Part shown: positions 44,444 through 53,099 of the stretch, piece after piece
Layout of the letters: each line of letters starts with the position of its first letter
Numbering within the stretch: position 1 is the stretch's first letter
From: Leucothrix arctica
GTDB lineage: Bacteria; Pseudomonadota; Gammaproteobacteria; Thiotrichales; Thiotrichaceae
NCBI RefSeq assembly: GCF_003172895.1
Contig: NZ_QGKL01000042.1
Coordinates: 682,001 to 746,000, forward strand
Direction of reading: 5' to 3'
DNA length: 64,000 nucleotides
The notes under the pieces: generated by a model
Database searches by the model: none
Seen by the model: only the letters and a program-made list of their open reading frames with translations
What the model was told of the DNA's origin: nothing
Position numbers and translations under genes: made by a program

Positions 44444-45169
44444 CTATATTTTTTTTTGATGATTTTCAGGTCGTCTTCTAATACCAAAACCTATTGGCTT
44501 CATGGCATTACCCGGATGCTCTTTGTTGCTACCCCAAATTGCTTGGTAAGTATCAACCGCCATCTGTTTAGACTGGCAATAAGCAAATACAATAATCAAC
44601 ATCATCCACCAGCCCAGCAGCCCAATCCACATCCAAACTGGCGCATTCGATCGCCACATTCCAGTCAAAATAGCGGCGGCTGATAGCAGCAATACTGAGT
44701 ACCCAACAAACTTATGATAGTACTCAAACACCTTGCGGTAAGTGGTCATTTCATAATGATCGCCATGCATCGAGCCATCTTCCGCAACATCCGTTGGACC
44801 ACCTTTCGTGCCGCGCATCCAACCAGATATAATTTGAGCGACACCCATCAAACTTACAGCCCATCCTAAGTACCAATGTATGAAATCATCTGTTGAAGGA
44901 TCAGGTTTATTTAAGATAAGCAGTAAACCTATTAACATCATAACACTGCCACTGATTTGCAGCCTCAAGTGCCACAGCCACCAAAACTTATTGTCGAGTT
45001 CATTTGGCCAGTCTTGCTTAAGCGTTATTTTTAGAAAGCGTGCCACTAAAATACCTAGTGGTAGCAGCACACCCCAAGACAGCACCATGAACCGACCATG
45101 CCAAGACACGATGAATGATACATCGTGTGCTCGGCTTGGATCGATCGATGCAAGGAGCCAATCAATCAC
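44444..45169 (-). CDS. Cytochrome b561-domain membrane protein coupled to ABC importer genes
   Basis: 241 residues with about five membrane segments. His residues expected as haem ligands lie in VSWHGRFMVLSWGVLL, KFWWLWHLRLQISG, DDFIHWYLGWAVSLMG and YYHKFVGYSVLLLSAAA. This is the eukaryote-like cytochrome b561 (PF03188-type) arrangement, used for transmembrane electron transfer. The C-terminal tail is basic. The start is GTG, overlapping the stop of the upstream sugar-ABC permease (GTGA), so the two are translationally coupled. An electron-transfer protein in a sugar importer operon is unusual; it may serve a periplasmic sugar dehydrogenase encoded elsewhere. No terminator was recognised. Confidence 0.85.
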   Translation of the reverse strand: MIDWLLASIDPSRAHDVSFIVSWHGRFMVLSWGVLLPLGILVARFLKITLKQDWPNELDNKFWWLWHLRLQISGSVMMLIGLLLILNKPDPSTDDFIHWYLGWAVSLMGVAQIISGWMRGTKGGPTDVAEDGSMHGDHYEMTTYRKVFEYYHKFVGYSVLLLSAAAILTGMWRSNAPVWMWIGLLGWWMMLIIVFAYCQSKQMAVDTYQAIWGSNKEHPGNAMKPIGFGIRRRPENHQKKI

Positions 45170-46035
45170 CCTTTAACAGCTCCAGCAGTCATTCCAGTAA
45201 TGATTTGCTTAGAAGCAAGGAAGGTAAAGATGATCGGTGGAACAGCCAACAACATACCCGTTGCCATGATTACGCCCCAGTCAATGTCATGCTCAGTCAG
45301 AGAGTTAACGATGGTCACGGGAACGGTACGTGTGTTTCTGTCTAACAAGGCATTGGCGAGTAAGAACTCATTCCATGCGATACGGAAAGTGAAGATCGCT
45401 GCCGCTGCAAGGCCGGGCTTGATCACGGGTAGTACTACTAAGAAGAACACCTGCAATGGACTTGCGCCATCCATTTTAGCCGCCTCTTCCAGCTGTATGG
45501 GCACTTGGATAATAAAGCTCTGCAAAATCCAAATAACAAACGGTAAGTTCATCGCCACATAGACAAGGACAATACCGGTGAAGGTGCCATCTAAACCATA
45601 TTGGAATGTCCAGATACCAAATACTGGTACTAGCAATACCGCTGGTGGGACCATACGCATCATTAGCGTTGACATAGAAATCGTGCCACGTCCCATAAAG
45701 CGGAAACGTACCAACGCGTAAGCTGCCATACAGCCAACAATCAACGTGATGACGGTTGACACTAAGGCAACAATTAACGAGTTACCGAGTGATCGTGCAA
45801 AGCTAGGGTTACAATAATCTACATGCTCTGGCGTATACCAAAGGACATTACACAAGACCGTCTCGTAGTTCTTCATGGTTGGCATAAAGAAGAACGATGA
45901 TGAGTCACTCATGATATCGACATTTAACTGCAACGAGGTAGACAGCATCAGAATGATTGGTCCAAGGGACATCATGATCAATGCGGCTATCAGTGCATAA
46001 AATGCAGGGTTTTGACGTTTATAAGTGGTACTCAT
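45166..46035 (-). CDS. Carbohydrate ABC transporter permease (MalG-like, CUT1)
   Basis: 289 residues, six membrane segments. The EAA loop contacting the ATPase is QLEEAAKMDGASPLQVFFLV near residue 190. The N-terminal membrane segment is followed by a periplasmic stretch and the core (LVALVSTVITLIVGCMAAYA; MMRMVPPAVLLVPVFGIW). The C-terminal end is ASKQIITGMTAGAVKG, typical of MalG-type permeases. It forms the membrane pore with the permease encoded just upstream (one-base gap). The gene ends inside the start of the b561 gene. Confidence 0.95.
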   Translation of the reverse strand: MSTTYKRQNPAFYALIAALIMMSLGPIILMLSTSLQLNVDIMSDSSSFFFMPTMKNYETVLCNVLWYTPEHVDYCNPSFARSLGNSLIVALVSTVITLIVGCMAAYALVRFRFMGRGTISMSTLMMRMVPPAVLLVPVFGIWTFQYGLDGTFTGIVLVYVAMNLPFVIWILQSFIIQVPIQLEEAAKMDGASPLQVFFLVVLPVIKPGLAAAAIFTFRIAWNEFLLANALLDRNTRTVPVTIVNSLTEHDIDWGVIMATGMLLAVPPIIFTFLASKQIITGMTAGAVKG

Positions 46036-46036
46036 T

Positions 46037-46951
46037 TTAAGCCTCCTCTGCTACTTTGCGAATGCGCGCCGCGCGGTTTTCTTGTATTTTGTTGTAGATA
46101 AACATACCAACGGTTAAAACAAATAATAACAATAACAGCAGGTTGGACATCGCAGCGGCGACGCCTAGCTCTCTAAACTCAGAGGCTGTTCTTGCGATAC
46201 GTAATGACATAATCTCTGTTGAAAGTCCTGGGCCACCATTAGTCATGACCAAGATAACTTCTAGTACTTTAAACGCGTCGATCAAACGAAGCAGCGCTGT
46301 CACAATCAACACAGGCATCATTAGCGGTATCTTGATGTAGAAAATCTGCTGCCAACCTGTAGCACCGTCAATACGAGCAGCTTCAAGCGCTGAACGTGGT
46401 AATGACTGTAATGCGGCTAAGGCTAAAATAAAGATAAAGGGTGTCCACTGCCAAATGTCAGCAATGATGATTGATATTAGTGACCAATTTGAGTCTGAAA
46501 GCCATGGTATCGGCTCAAAACCCCAACTTTTCAATGTTTGGTTAAATATACCCACGGTTGGGTGATACATGTATCGCCACATTAGACCTACAACAATAGG
46601 CGCTATCATCATTGGTAAGATGAAGATGGTACGCAGCATCGACATGCCTCGGATATTTCTATCCAGCAGCAGCGCCAGACCTACACCGATTATCATTTCC
46701 AATGTTACAACAGCAAATGCAAACTTAATGGTGACGAAAAACGACTCGCGAAAGCTTTCATCTTGTAACAAATTCGCATAGTTTCGCAGACCAACCCAGT
46801 CAGCTTCACCGATGCGTTGGCTTGGGTTCCAGTCTAAGAAACTGGCGTACACCATATATCCAATGGGGTACAGTAACGCAAACGCCATGATGATCGCAGC
46901 GGGTGCCAAGAACATATAAGGGGTCATGCGGTTCGGATTGATTCGCAACAT
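46037..46951 (-). CDS. Carbohydrate ABC transporter permease (MalF/UgpA-like, CUT1)
   Basis: 304 residues from the ATG at 46951 (MLRINPNRMTPYMFLAPAAI); the ORF is open to 46987. Six membrane segments. The EAA loop is ALEAARIDGATGWQQIFYIK near residue 205; LLLDRNIRGMSMLRTIFILP and APIVVGLMWRYMYHP are typical of the MalF/UgpA branch. It pairs with the next permease. A perfect 11-bp stem lies between this gene and the binding-protein gene upstream. Confidence 0.94.
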   Translation of the reverse strand: MLRINPNRMTPYMFLAPAAIIMAFALLYPIGYMVYASFLDWNPSQRIGEADWVGLRNYANLLQDESFRESFFVTIKFAFAVVTLEMIIGVGLALLLDRNIRGMSMLRTIFILPMMIAPIVVGLMWRYMYHPTVGIFNQTLKSWGFEPIPWLSDSNWSLISIIIADIWQWTPFIFILALAALQSLPRSALEAARIDGATGWQQIFYIKIPLMMPVLIVTALLRLIDAFKVLEVILVMTNGGPGLSTEIMSLRIARTASEFRELGVAAAMSNLLLLLLFVLTVGMFIYNKIQENRAARIRKVAEEA

Positions 46952-47001
46952 ACTAAAAACTATCCTGATTAACTGATTAAGACACATTACTTATTGATAA
47001 G

Positions 47002-47033
47002 TTAGGGGCAGAACACTGAGGCTCTGCCCCTAA
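47002..47033 (-). other. Intercistronic stem-loop between binding-protein and permease genes
   Basis: TTAGGGGCAGA (47002-47012) pairs perfectly with TCTGCCCCTAA (47023-47033) around a 10-nt loop. No T run follows on the minus strand, so it is better explained as a 3'-end stabiliser or partial stop that keeps binding-protein mRNA more abundant than permease mRNA, as known for malE-malF, than as a full terminator. Confidence 0.65.
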
Positions 47034-47045
47034 ACAGGTGCTAAA

Positions 47046-48374
47046 TTACTTCCAGGTGTTGTAACCCGCCTGATCCATAATCTTCTTGGTACGCTCTGCC
47101 ACACCGTCAAGTGCTTCTTTGATATCTAGGTCTTCTGTCAATACTTTTGACAAGGCTGTTCCTAGATCAGCATTGATCTTGCCCCATACTGGAATGATTG
47201 GACGCCAGTCAGGATCAGCATATTTTAATGCCTCACCAAACACTTTCATGTGTGGGTATTTTTCATTAACTTCAGCATCATTATGCGTCGAATAACGAGA
47301 TGGGTTACCACCCGCTAATGCAATTAAACGATCAGCCTTTTTTGAAGTAAGCCACTGAAGCAATAAGAATGCTGCTTCTTTGTTTTGTGCATTTTTAGGA
47401 ATAGCAATACCAAAGCCACCTGTCTGAGAACCACGACGTGTGCCCGCAGGATGTGCTGCCCAACCTACTTTACCAACGACTTTTGACTTACTAGCATCGT
47501 TTACCTGACCCGCAAATACTGTGGAGTCTAGGAACATTGCAGTACGGCCTTGTAAGAATGCTGCACCTGCTTCGGCAAAACCGAAAGTACGCGCACCTTC
47601 AGGCCCGCAATCAACAATCTTCTTTAGCGCTTGAGCCGCTTTAACACCTGCTTCGTTATTAACGATGGGATTCCACTCATCGTCAAAGATACGACCGCCT
47701 AGTGGCGCAAGGTGTAATAAGAACGCATGACTTGCATGGTGACCAGATGCTGCACGAGACGATAATCCACCCATACCCGGCTCTAGCTGAGGAATCTTGC
47801 ATGCAAGATCCAACAGCTCATCGTAGTTTTCAGGGACTTTTAAGTTGTGCTTTTCAAAGATATCTTTGCGATAACCTAAGATCGATGTTTCCGAACCAAA
47901 AGGCATACCATACAGAGAACCTGTTGGGCCCGGTAAATAACCTTTCTCTCCGCCAGCAACACCGATATTACCTATATAACCATCGATGATATCGCTAGCA
48001 TCATAGCTAGGATCAGACAGTTTTGGGTTCATAAAATAACGCGCTAAATTTTCTAGCTGATCGGCATATACATAATCCGCTTTAGAAAAGACCACGTAAG
48101 CCAGAAGGTCATAATCACCTTTTGATTTCGTTAACTCCAAGGTCTGCTTTTCACGCATTTTCAGGTATTGTAGTTGGTCAACTTCTACCTTAATTCCTGT
48201 TTCTTTCGTGAACTCAGGAAGGACCTTCATCACCGCGTTATAATGCGGATGTGCAGGGAAATTTACCACCAACGTATCACCCTTATAAGGTGCATACGGA
48301 TTTGCAAGTGCCACACTTGCAGTCAGTGATAGTGCAGCAACGGATGTTGCAGCGATTTTAATAGCATTTATCAT
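47046..48374 (-). CDS. Sugar-type ABC transporter substrate-binding protein
   Basis: 442 residues from the ATG at 48374, chosen for the strong GGAGG 7 bp upstream. Signal peptide MINAIKIAATSVAALSLTAS ending at VALA. The mature protein is a family 1 extracellular solute-binding protein: LVVNFPAHPHYNAVMKVLPE, the hinge-side ETGIKVEVDQLQYLKMREKQ, YDLLAYVVFSKADYVYADQL, LYGMPFGSETSILGYRKDIF and a late GGFGIAIPKNAQNKEAAFLL. It captures the ligand in the periplasm for the two permeases. The ligand is unknown; the cluster's enzymes point to an aldonate, ketoaldonate or lactone. Confidence 0.93.
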   Translation of the reverse strand: MINAIKIAATSVAALSLTASVALANPYAPYKGDTLVVNFPAHPHYNAVMKVLPEFTKETGIKVEVDQLQYLKMREKQTLELTKSKGDYDLLAYVVFSKADYVYADQLENLARYFMNPKLSDPSYDASDIIDGYIGNIGVAGGEKGYLPGPTGSLYGMPFGSETSILGYRKDIFEKHNLKVPENYDELLDLACKIPQLEPGMGGLSSRAASGHHASHAFLLHLAPLGGRIFDDEWNPIVNNEAGVKAAQALKKIVDCGPEGARTFGFAEAGAAFLQGRTAMFLDSTVFAGQVNDASKSKVVGKVGWAAHPAGTRRGSQTGGFGIAIPKNAQNKEAAFLLLQWLTSKKADRLIALAGGNPSRYSTHNDAEVNEKYPHMKVFGEALKYADPDWRPIIPVWGKINADLGTALSKVLTEDLDIKEALDGVAERTKKIMDQAGYNTWK

Positions 48375-48414
48375 ATCGTTTCCTCCAAAATCAAACAAAT
48401 AAATATCTTAGGGT

Positions 48415-49506
48415 TTAAAGTCTTACCCCGGACTTTTTGTCAAACATCATAATGTCTTCAGGTTTAACGCTAAACGTCATTTCCTGACCACCTGGAATAG
48501 GTGATGCACTCTGAACTTCGACCAATACATCTTGTTTACAACAGCGTGTAACAAGGACCGACTGCGCACCTAAATATTCTGAAACAACAGTCGTTAACTT
48601 AATTTCATCAACACCATCACCATTACCTTGGGACAGCTCAAAACAGGAAGGTCGAATGCCGAGCGTGACGTCCTTGCTCGACAACGTATTAATAATACTC
48701 GCCATATCAGGGTTCAGCTTTAATGAAAAGCCTTCTCCTTTGGCGATAAGGTCGCCTGACTCTTCAACAATAAAAGCGTCAAGGAAGTTCATTGATGGAC
48801 TTCCAATGAAACCAGCAACAAACTTATTAGCGGGTGATTTGAATAGCTCTTCAGGTGACCCCTGCTGCTGGATCAAACCATTGGCCATTACTACAATACG
48901 ATCACCGAGCGTCATTGCCTCAACCTGATCGTGTGTCACGTAAACCATATTTTTGTTTAAGGTGTTTCGCATCTCAGCGAGCTCTGTTCGCATCTTTGCG
49001 CGAAGCTTGGCATCAAGGTTAGACAGTGGTTCATCAAACAAAAAAGTTGATGAGTCTCTTACCATCGCACGTCCCATCGCCACACGTTGACGCTGTCCAC
49101 CAGACAATTCACCGGGCTTACGCGTCAATAGATTATGAATACCTAAAATCTCAGCGACGTTTTCAACTTTCTTCTTAATTTCTGGCTTCGGTACTTTCTG
49201 TAACTTCAACGCAAAGGACATATTTTGCGCAATATTCATATGTGGGTAAAGTGCGTAATCCTGAAATACCATGGCGATATCTCGGTCTTTAGGTTCTAGG
49301 TGACTTATCTTTTTCTCGTCAAATAAAATTTGTCCGCTGGATAAATCTTCTAAGCCCGCCAACATTCTTAGGGTTGTTGATTTACCGCAACCAGATGGGC
49401 CTACTAGCACAGTAAATTCACCATCGTTTAACTTCATGTCAAAAGCGGGTAATACCTCTATTTCCCCATAACTTTTACTGACACCATCAAAGCGTATTTC
49501 TGGCAC
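48415..49506 (-). CDS. Sugar ABC transporter ATPase (MalK/UgpC-like)
   Basis: 363 residues from a GTG at 49506, which has a perfect GGAGGAG five bases upstream; the open frame extends further but the extra residues do not match the family. Walker A GPSGCGKSTT near residue 38, signature LSGGQRQRVAMGRAMVRD, Walker B TFLFDEPLSNLDAKLR and switch His in VYVTHDQVEAMTLGD are all intact. The C-terminal ~120 residues form the MOI-type regulatory OB domain. It energises the CUT1 importer. First gene of the operon; a repressor operator overlaps its predicted -10. Confidence 0.96.
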   Translation of the reverse strand: MPEIRFDGVSKSYGEIEVLPAFDMKLNDGEFTVLVGPSGCGKSTTLRMLAGLEDLSSGQILFDEKKISHLEPKDRDIAMVFQDYALYPHMNIAQNMSFALKLQKVPKPEIKKKVENVAEILGIHNLLTRKPGELSGGQRQRVAMGRAMVRDSSTFLFDEPLSNLDAKLRAKMRTELAEMRNTLNKNMVYVTHDQVEAMTLGDRIVVMANGLIQQQGSPEELFKSPANKFVAGFIGSPSMNFLDAFIVEESGDLIAKGEGFSLKLNPDMASIINTLSSKDVTLGIRPSCFELSQGNGDGVDEIKLTTVVSEYLGAQSVLVTRCCKQDVLVEVQSASPIPGGQEMTFSVKPEDIMMFDKKSGVRL

Positions 49507-49528
49507 GTTGTCTCCTCCGAGAGATTTA

Positions 49529-49544
49529 ATGTTATCGATAACAT
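49529..49544. promoter_or_regulatory. GntR-like operator 1 (perfect palindrome)
   Basis: ATGTTATCGATAACAT is a perfect 16-bp palindrome between the divergent ABC operon and the LacI-family gene. It fits the ATGTTA-N4-TAACAT element described for E. coli GntR (from memory). It overlaps the predicted -10 of the ABC operon, so binding would repress it. Two close copies occur at 51711 and 55127. Confidence 0.82.
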
Positions 49545-49568
49545 AATACATAGGATTGACTGATGCAA
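49540..49568 (-). promoter_or_regulatory. Predicted promoter of the ABC importer operon
   Basis: On the minus strand TTGCAT (49568-49563) and TATGTT (49545-49540) are separated by 17 bp, with the -10 lying inside operator 1. The transcript would have a short leader before the GTG at 49506. Confidence 0.5.
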
Positions 49569-49584
49569 CTTGTTTATGATTTTT

Positions 49585-49613
49585 TTGACAAGTCATAAGC
49601 AGATGCGTAAATT
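49585..49613 (+). promoter_or_regulatory. Predicted promoter of the LacI-family regulator
   Basis: TTGACA (49585-49590) is the consensus -35; TAAATT (49608-49613) follows at 17 bp. The regulator starts at 49731, giving a leader of about 110 bases. Confidence 0.55.
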
Positions 49614-49625
49614 GTCGTTCATTAA

Positions 49626-49642
49626 ATTGTTAACATAACAAT
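49626..49642. promoter_or_regulatory. Second inverted repeat in the regulator leader
   Basis: ATTGTTA-ACA-TAACAAT is a perfect 7-3-7 inverted repeat just downstream of the predicted regulator promoter. The inner TGTTA/TAACA resembles the operator half-sites but with 3 instead of 4 central bases, so it may be a weaker autoregulatory site or another protein's site. Confidence 0.4.
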
Positions 49643-49730
49643 GACAATATAACGGCGCATGAACAGTGATCACGCAATAACCCCGTTATCGCTAACACAT
49701 TGAAGATTGAAAGCCACACCAAGGAAAAAT

Positions 49731-50765
49731 ATGCCACGAAGCAAACCACCTACAATGTCTGATGTCGCCAAGCTTGCAGGCGTCTCGCCGATGACGGTAT
49801 CTCGCGCTTTGCGCCCTAATGCGTCGGCCTCAGAAAGCACACGTAAGAAAATTCGTGAAGCAGCAGACCAACTAGGTTATGTACTCGACAGCACTGCAGC
49901 TGGCTTGTCATCTCGTAAAACAGGATTCGTGGCGGTCACCATCCCATCCATTAATAACGCCAACTTCGCTAATACCATCCGTGGACTAAATGAAGGCTTA
50001 CAGGACTCTGGCCTACAGGTATTATTGGGCTTCACCGATTACAACATCAAAGAAGAAGAGCGATTGGTTGAGGCATTTTTACGGCGTCGACCTGAAGCCA
50101 TTGTTGTTACAGGTGGTGTTCACACTGAGCGTTGTCGACGTTACTTAGCAGCCAGCGGCGTACCAGTGATTGAAATTTGGGACTTACCAAGCTCACCTAT
50201 CGAACACTCAGTTGGTTTTTCTAATGTAAAAGCGGGTCGAGCCATGGCCAACTACCTTGTCGATAAAGGCTATAAAAATATTGGCTTTATTGGTGGTAAC
50301 ACCAAACAAGATGCCCGTGGATCTGATCGATGCGAAGGTTTCGCGGAAGTCCTAGAAGAAAGAGGCCTAAGTACTGAGCGCTTAAGAATATCTGAAGAGC
50401 CTGTTAGAAATATGGCTCAAGGTGCAGCAGCCATGGATTATTTAATAGACAAACATCCAGACACTCAAGCAGTAATGTGCGCATCGGATTTATCGGCATT
50501 CGGGGCGATGATGAGTTGCCAACGCAGAGGACTAAAAGTGCCCGAGGATATTGCTATTGCAGGTTTTGGTGGTTATGACATATCAGCAAATGCAATACCT
50601 CAAATCACTACCTTAGAGGCCGGCGACTATCAAATTGGGACCGAGACTGCCAAAGTGATACTTAGCCAACTTGCTGATGATAATGACGAAACAGAAGAAA
50701 GAGCACCGCAACGTATTAAAATCGCAACGCAATTGCTCGAGCGAGAAAGTACCTCACCCAAGTAG
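49731..50765 (+). CDS. LacI-family repressor, GntR (gluconate)-like
   Basis: 344 residues from the ATG at 49731, with AAGGA five bases upstream. The helix-turn-helix is TMSDVAKLAGVSPMTVSRAL followed by the hinge GYVLDSTAAGLSS. The sensor domain has a periplasmic-binding-protein fold (VAVTIPSINNANFANTIRGL, KGYKNIGFIGG, VPEDIAIAGFGGYDI). The VEIWDLPSSPIEHSVGFSN-type segment and the GFGGYDI end resemble E. coli GntR/IdnR. It is proposed to bind the three ATGTTATCGATAACAT-like sites in this cluster and to be released by a sugar acid such as gluconate or idonate. Divergent from the ABC operon. Confidence 0.9.
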   Translation: MPRSKPPTMSDVAKLAGVSPMTVSRALRPNASASESTRKKIREAADQLGYVLDSTAAGLSSRKTGFVAVTIPSINNANFANTIRGLNEGLQDSGLQVLLGFTDYNIKEEERLVEAFLRRRPEAIVVTGGVHTERCRRYLAASGVPVIEIWDLPSSPIEHSVGFSNVKAGRAMANYLVDKGYKNIGFIGGNTKQDARGSDRCEGFAEVLEERGLSTERLRISEEPVRNMAQGAAAMDYLIDKHPDTQAVMCASDLSAFGAMMSCQRRGLKVPEDIAIAGFGGYDISANAIPQITTLEAGDYQIGTETAKVILSQLADDNDETEERAPQRIKIATQLLERESTSPK

Positions 50766-50782
50766 CGCGCACGTATAAAGTA

Positions 50783-51685
50783 TTAGGGTCGCTGTATGCC
50801 CTGACGATTTAAAGTGATGGTATAAACAGACGTTGATGCAGTAATAAAGAGCTGGTGTTTAGCACGTCCGCCGAAGCAGATATTGGACACTAGCTCTGGC
50901 ACTAACACCTTCCCCAGCAGCTCGCCTTCTGGGCTAATACAATGCACGCCATCCGCAGCAGATGACCACAAGTTGTCATCGCTATCTATCCGAAAGCCAT
51001 CCGCACATCCGGGATTAATCACGTGAAAGACCTCTCCGCCTGACAAGCTACCGTCATCAGTTACATCAAACACACGAATATGACGCTCGGCAGCTTCATC
51101 AAACATCTTTCCTGTATCTGCGACATAAAGACGTGTTTCATCATGATTAAACACCAAACCGTTAGGTCCCGCAAAGTCAGATAACATTAAGTCGATTTTC
51201 CCTGTGGATGGGTCAACTCGGTAAACCTGACAAGGCAGTTCTTGCTCGGCGACAAAACCTTCGTAGTTAGTCATGATGCCGTAGTGCGGGTCAGAAAACC
51301 AAATCGTACCATCTGACTTAACGACAACATCGTTAGGTGAATTCAGACGTTTACCATCAAAACTATCGGCAATAACAGTAATAGAACCGTCTAACTCTGT
51401 GCGTGTTACCCGTCTCGTTCCGTGCTCACAAGACACTAAACGCCCTTCTCTATCGCGTGTATGACCATTGGCATAATTAGATGGCTCCCGAAATACGCTT
51501 ACACCGACATTAGGTGTCCAACGCATGATTCGATTATTCGGAATATCGGAGAACAGCAAACACCCTGCATCACCAAACCAAACAGGCCCTTCAACCCAGT
51601 CAAAGCCAGTTGCGATCTGCTTTACTGGCGCGTTTCCTAAAACATAGGTTGAAAACTTGGGATGAATGGCTTCAATAAATGACAT
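50783..51685 (-). CDS. SMP-30/gluconolactonase-family protein
   Basis: 300 residues, six-bladed beta-propeller of the SMP-30/regucalcin/gluconolactonase family. Landmarks: FDWVEGPVWFGDAGCLLFSD (metal Glu in EGPVW), SNYANGHTRDREGRLVSCEH, LNSPNDVVVKSDGTIWFSDP (metal Asn, Asp), FAGPNGLVFNHDETRLYVAD and CADGFRIDSDDNLWSSAADG (catalytic/metal Asp). It would hydrolyse a sugar lactone to the aldonic acid. No signal peptide, so cytoplasmic. Convergent with the repressor gene and divergent from the GlcG-like gene across operator 2, so probably under the same repressor. Confidence 0.92.
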   Translation of the reverse strand: MSFIEAIHPKFSTYVLGNAPVKQIATGFDWVEGPVWFGDAGCLLFSDIPNNRIMRWTPNVGVSVFREPSNYANGHTRDREGRLVSCEHGTRRVTRTELDGSITVIADSFDGKRLNSPNDVVVKSDGTIWFSDPHYGIMTNYEGFVAEQELPCQVYRVDPSTGKIDLMLSDFAGPNGLVFNHDETRLYVADTGKMFDEAAERHIRVFDVTDDGSLSGGEVFHVINPGCADGFRIDSDDNLWSSAADGVHCISPEGELLGKVLVPELVSNICFGGRAKHQLFITASTSVYTITLNRQGIQRP

Positions 51686-51710
51686 GCTTACCTACAGTAT
51701 TGGATTGATA

Positions 51711-51726
51711 ATGTTATCGATAACGT
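51711..51726. promoter_or_regulatory. GntR-like operator 2
   Basis: ATGTTATCGATAACGT differs by one base from operator 1. It lies in the 88-bp gap between the divergent SMP-30 gene (start 51685) and the GlcG-like gene (start 51774), close enough to both to control them together. Confidence 0.78.
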
Positions 51727-51773
51727 ATAGCATTTATTAAGCTTTTGCAACCCACATTTAAGGACGAATTATC

Positions 51774-52196
51774 ATGAGACTTTTTGAAAATAAACCACAA
51801 CTAACCCACCAAGCGGTAATGCTTATGCTAACTGCTGCGATTAAAGAAGCAGAATCTCAAGAACAACCACAATGCATTGTTATTGTTGATACTAGTGGAG
51901 AGCTATTAGGTGAAATTCGCATGAGTGGTGCAAAGTTTTTGAGCCGTAAGAGTGCGCTTGCTAAAGCACTGACTAGCGCCTCAGTTGGCAAAGCTAGCAA
52001 TGAAATACCAGAACAAGTACGCCCTGCTATTGCCGCAGCTACTGAAGGTTGTATTACAGGCTTACCCGGTGGTTTACCTATCTGGTTTAAAGGTAGCTTA
52101 TTAGGAGGTATCGGTATCGGCTCAGGCACAGGTGATCAAGATATCGCAGTAGCAAGAGCAGCGCTACTAGCTATAAACGCCGAGACTTCTTTATGA
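51774..52196 (+). CDS. GlcG/HbpS-family (DUF336) protein
   Basis: 140 residues, the whole length being one GlcG/HbpS domain: VMLMLTAAIKEAESQEQPQC, IVIVDTSGELLGEIRMSGAK, SRKSALAKALTSASVGKAS, a Gly-rich ITGLPGGLPIW turn and GSLLGGIGIGSGTGDQDIAV. The fold is a small alpha/beta sandwich; some members bind haem or cobalamin and some act with FAD- or sugar-acid-metabolising enzymes, but the role is not settled. It overlaps the downstream dehydrogenase start by 4 bp (ATGA), so translational coupling is likely. Confidence 0.87.
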   Translation: MRLFENKPQLTHQAVMLMLTAAIKEAESQEQPQCIVIVDTSGELLGEIRMSGAKFLSRKSALAKALTSASVGKASNEIPEQVRPAIAAATEGCITGLPGGLPIWFKGSLLGGIGIGSGTGDQDIAVARAALLAINAETSL

Positions 52197-53068
52197 TTGT
52201 GGCGCTGTTAGGCACAGGCCTTATGGGCACGCCAATGACTAGACGGCTCAGCACTGCGGGGCATGATGTCCATGTATGGAACAGAAGCCCTGAAAAAGCG
52301 CAAGCACTATCAGATGTAGCAACGGTTCATGAATCGCCTAACGAGGCGGTCAAAACCGCTGAAATCGTTATCAGTATGTTGGCTGATGGAGAAATCACCC
52401 GCAATGTTTTAGATAAACAAAAGGTTATCGATAGCGCACCTGATGACGCCACCATTATCAATATGGGCTCTGTGGAACCCGAATGTGATAAATACCTTGC
52501 TGAGCTGGCGCTAAGAAAAAACAAACGCTACTTAGATGCACCTGTTTCTGGTGGTGTTAAAGGCGCAGAAGAAGCAACATTGACGATACTAGTCGGTGGT
52601 AACAAAGAAGACTTGGAAGCGGCACGACCTGTTTTAGAAGCAATGGGTAGGCCTAACTTACTTGGCCCTATTGGCGCTGGGCAAACGGCCAAGTTAGCGA
52701 ACCAGTTGATTGTAGCTATCACTATTGGCGCAGTGTCGGAGGCGTTTAAACTAGCGGACAGTGCGGGCTGCGATATAGCCGTATTACAACAGGCACTTCA
52801 AGGTGGGTTTGCGGATAGTCGTATACTGGAGCTGCATGGTAAGCGTATGGTAGAGAGAGATTATGAGCCTGGTGGGCGTTGCCAGTCACAATTAAAAGAC
52901 TTGAATAATGCAATGGCCTTGTCGGCGAAGAACAAGCTGTCGCTACCACTGGCAAGTAGTGTGCAGGCAAGCTTTAAAAACTTGGTTGAAGAACATGATG
53001 GTGGTGAGCTAGACCATTCGGCCTACTACCTTTGGCTGCATTCACAGACCACTCAGCAAGCCAAGTGA
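52193..53068 (+). CDS. NAD(P)-dependent beta-hydroxyacid dehydrogenase (HIBADH family), copy A
   Basis: 291 residues. Rossmann motif LLGTGLMGTPMTRRLSTAGH at the N terminus; the substrate signature DAPVSGGVKGAEEATLTILV near residue 118; the catalytic Lys in GAGQTAKLANQLIVA near residue 168; and the C-terminal helical domain (KDLNNAMALSAKNKLSLPLA). The family includes 3-hydroxyisobutyrate, tartronate semialdehyde and 6-phosphogluconate-like enzymes. Paired with a GlcG-like protein under operator 2. A second family member (56462-57349) sits in the same cluster, so the two probably act on different hydroxyacids. Confidence 0.9.
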   Translation: MIVALLGTGLMGTPMTRRLSTAGHDVHVWNRSPEKAQALSDVATVHESPNEAVKTAEIVISMLADGEITRNVLDKQKVIDSAPDDATIINMGSVEPECDKYLAELALRKNKRYLDAPVSGGVKGAEEATLTILVGGNKEDLEAARPVLEAMGRPNLLGPIGAGQTAKLANQLIVAITIGAVSEAFKLADSAGCDIAVLQQALQGGFADSRILELHGKRMVERDYEPGGRCQSQLKDLNNAMALSAKNKLSLPLASSVQASFKNLVEEHDGGELDHSAYYLWLHSQTTQQAK

Positions 53069-53099
53069 TCTGTTGAAGCATGATCTGTTATGTCATCGC

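Noticed and set aside
51857-52129. Minus-strand 90-codon ORF opposite the GlcG-like gene
   Set aside because: Shadow of the conserved coding strand; no start signal and no family likeness.
52424-52435. GTTATCGATAGC, another operator-like sequence
   Set aside because: It is inside the HIBADH copy A coding region and matches only one half-site well.
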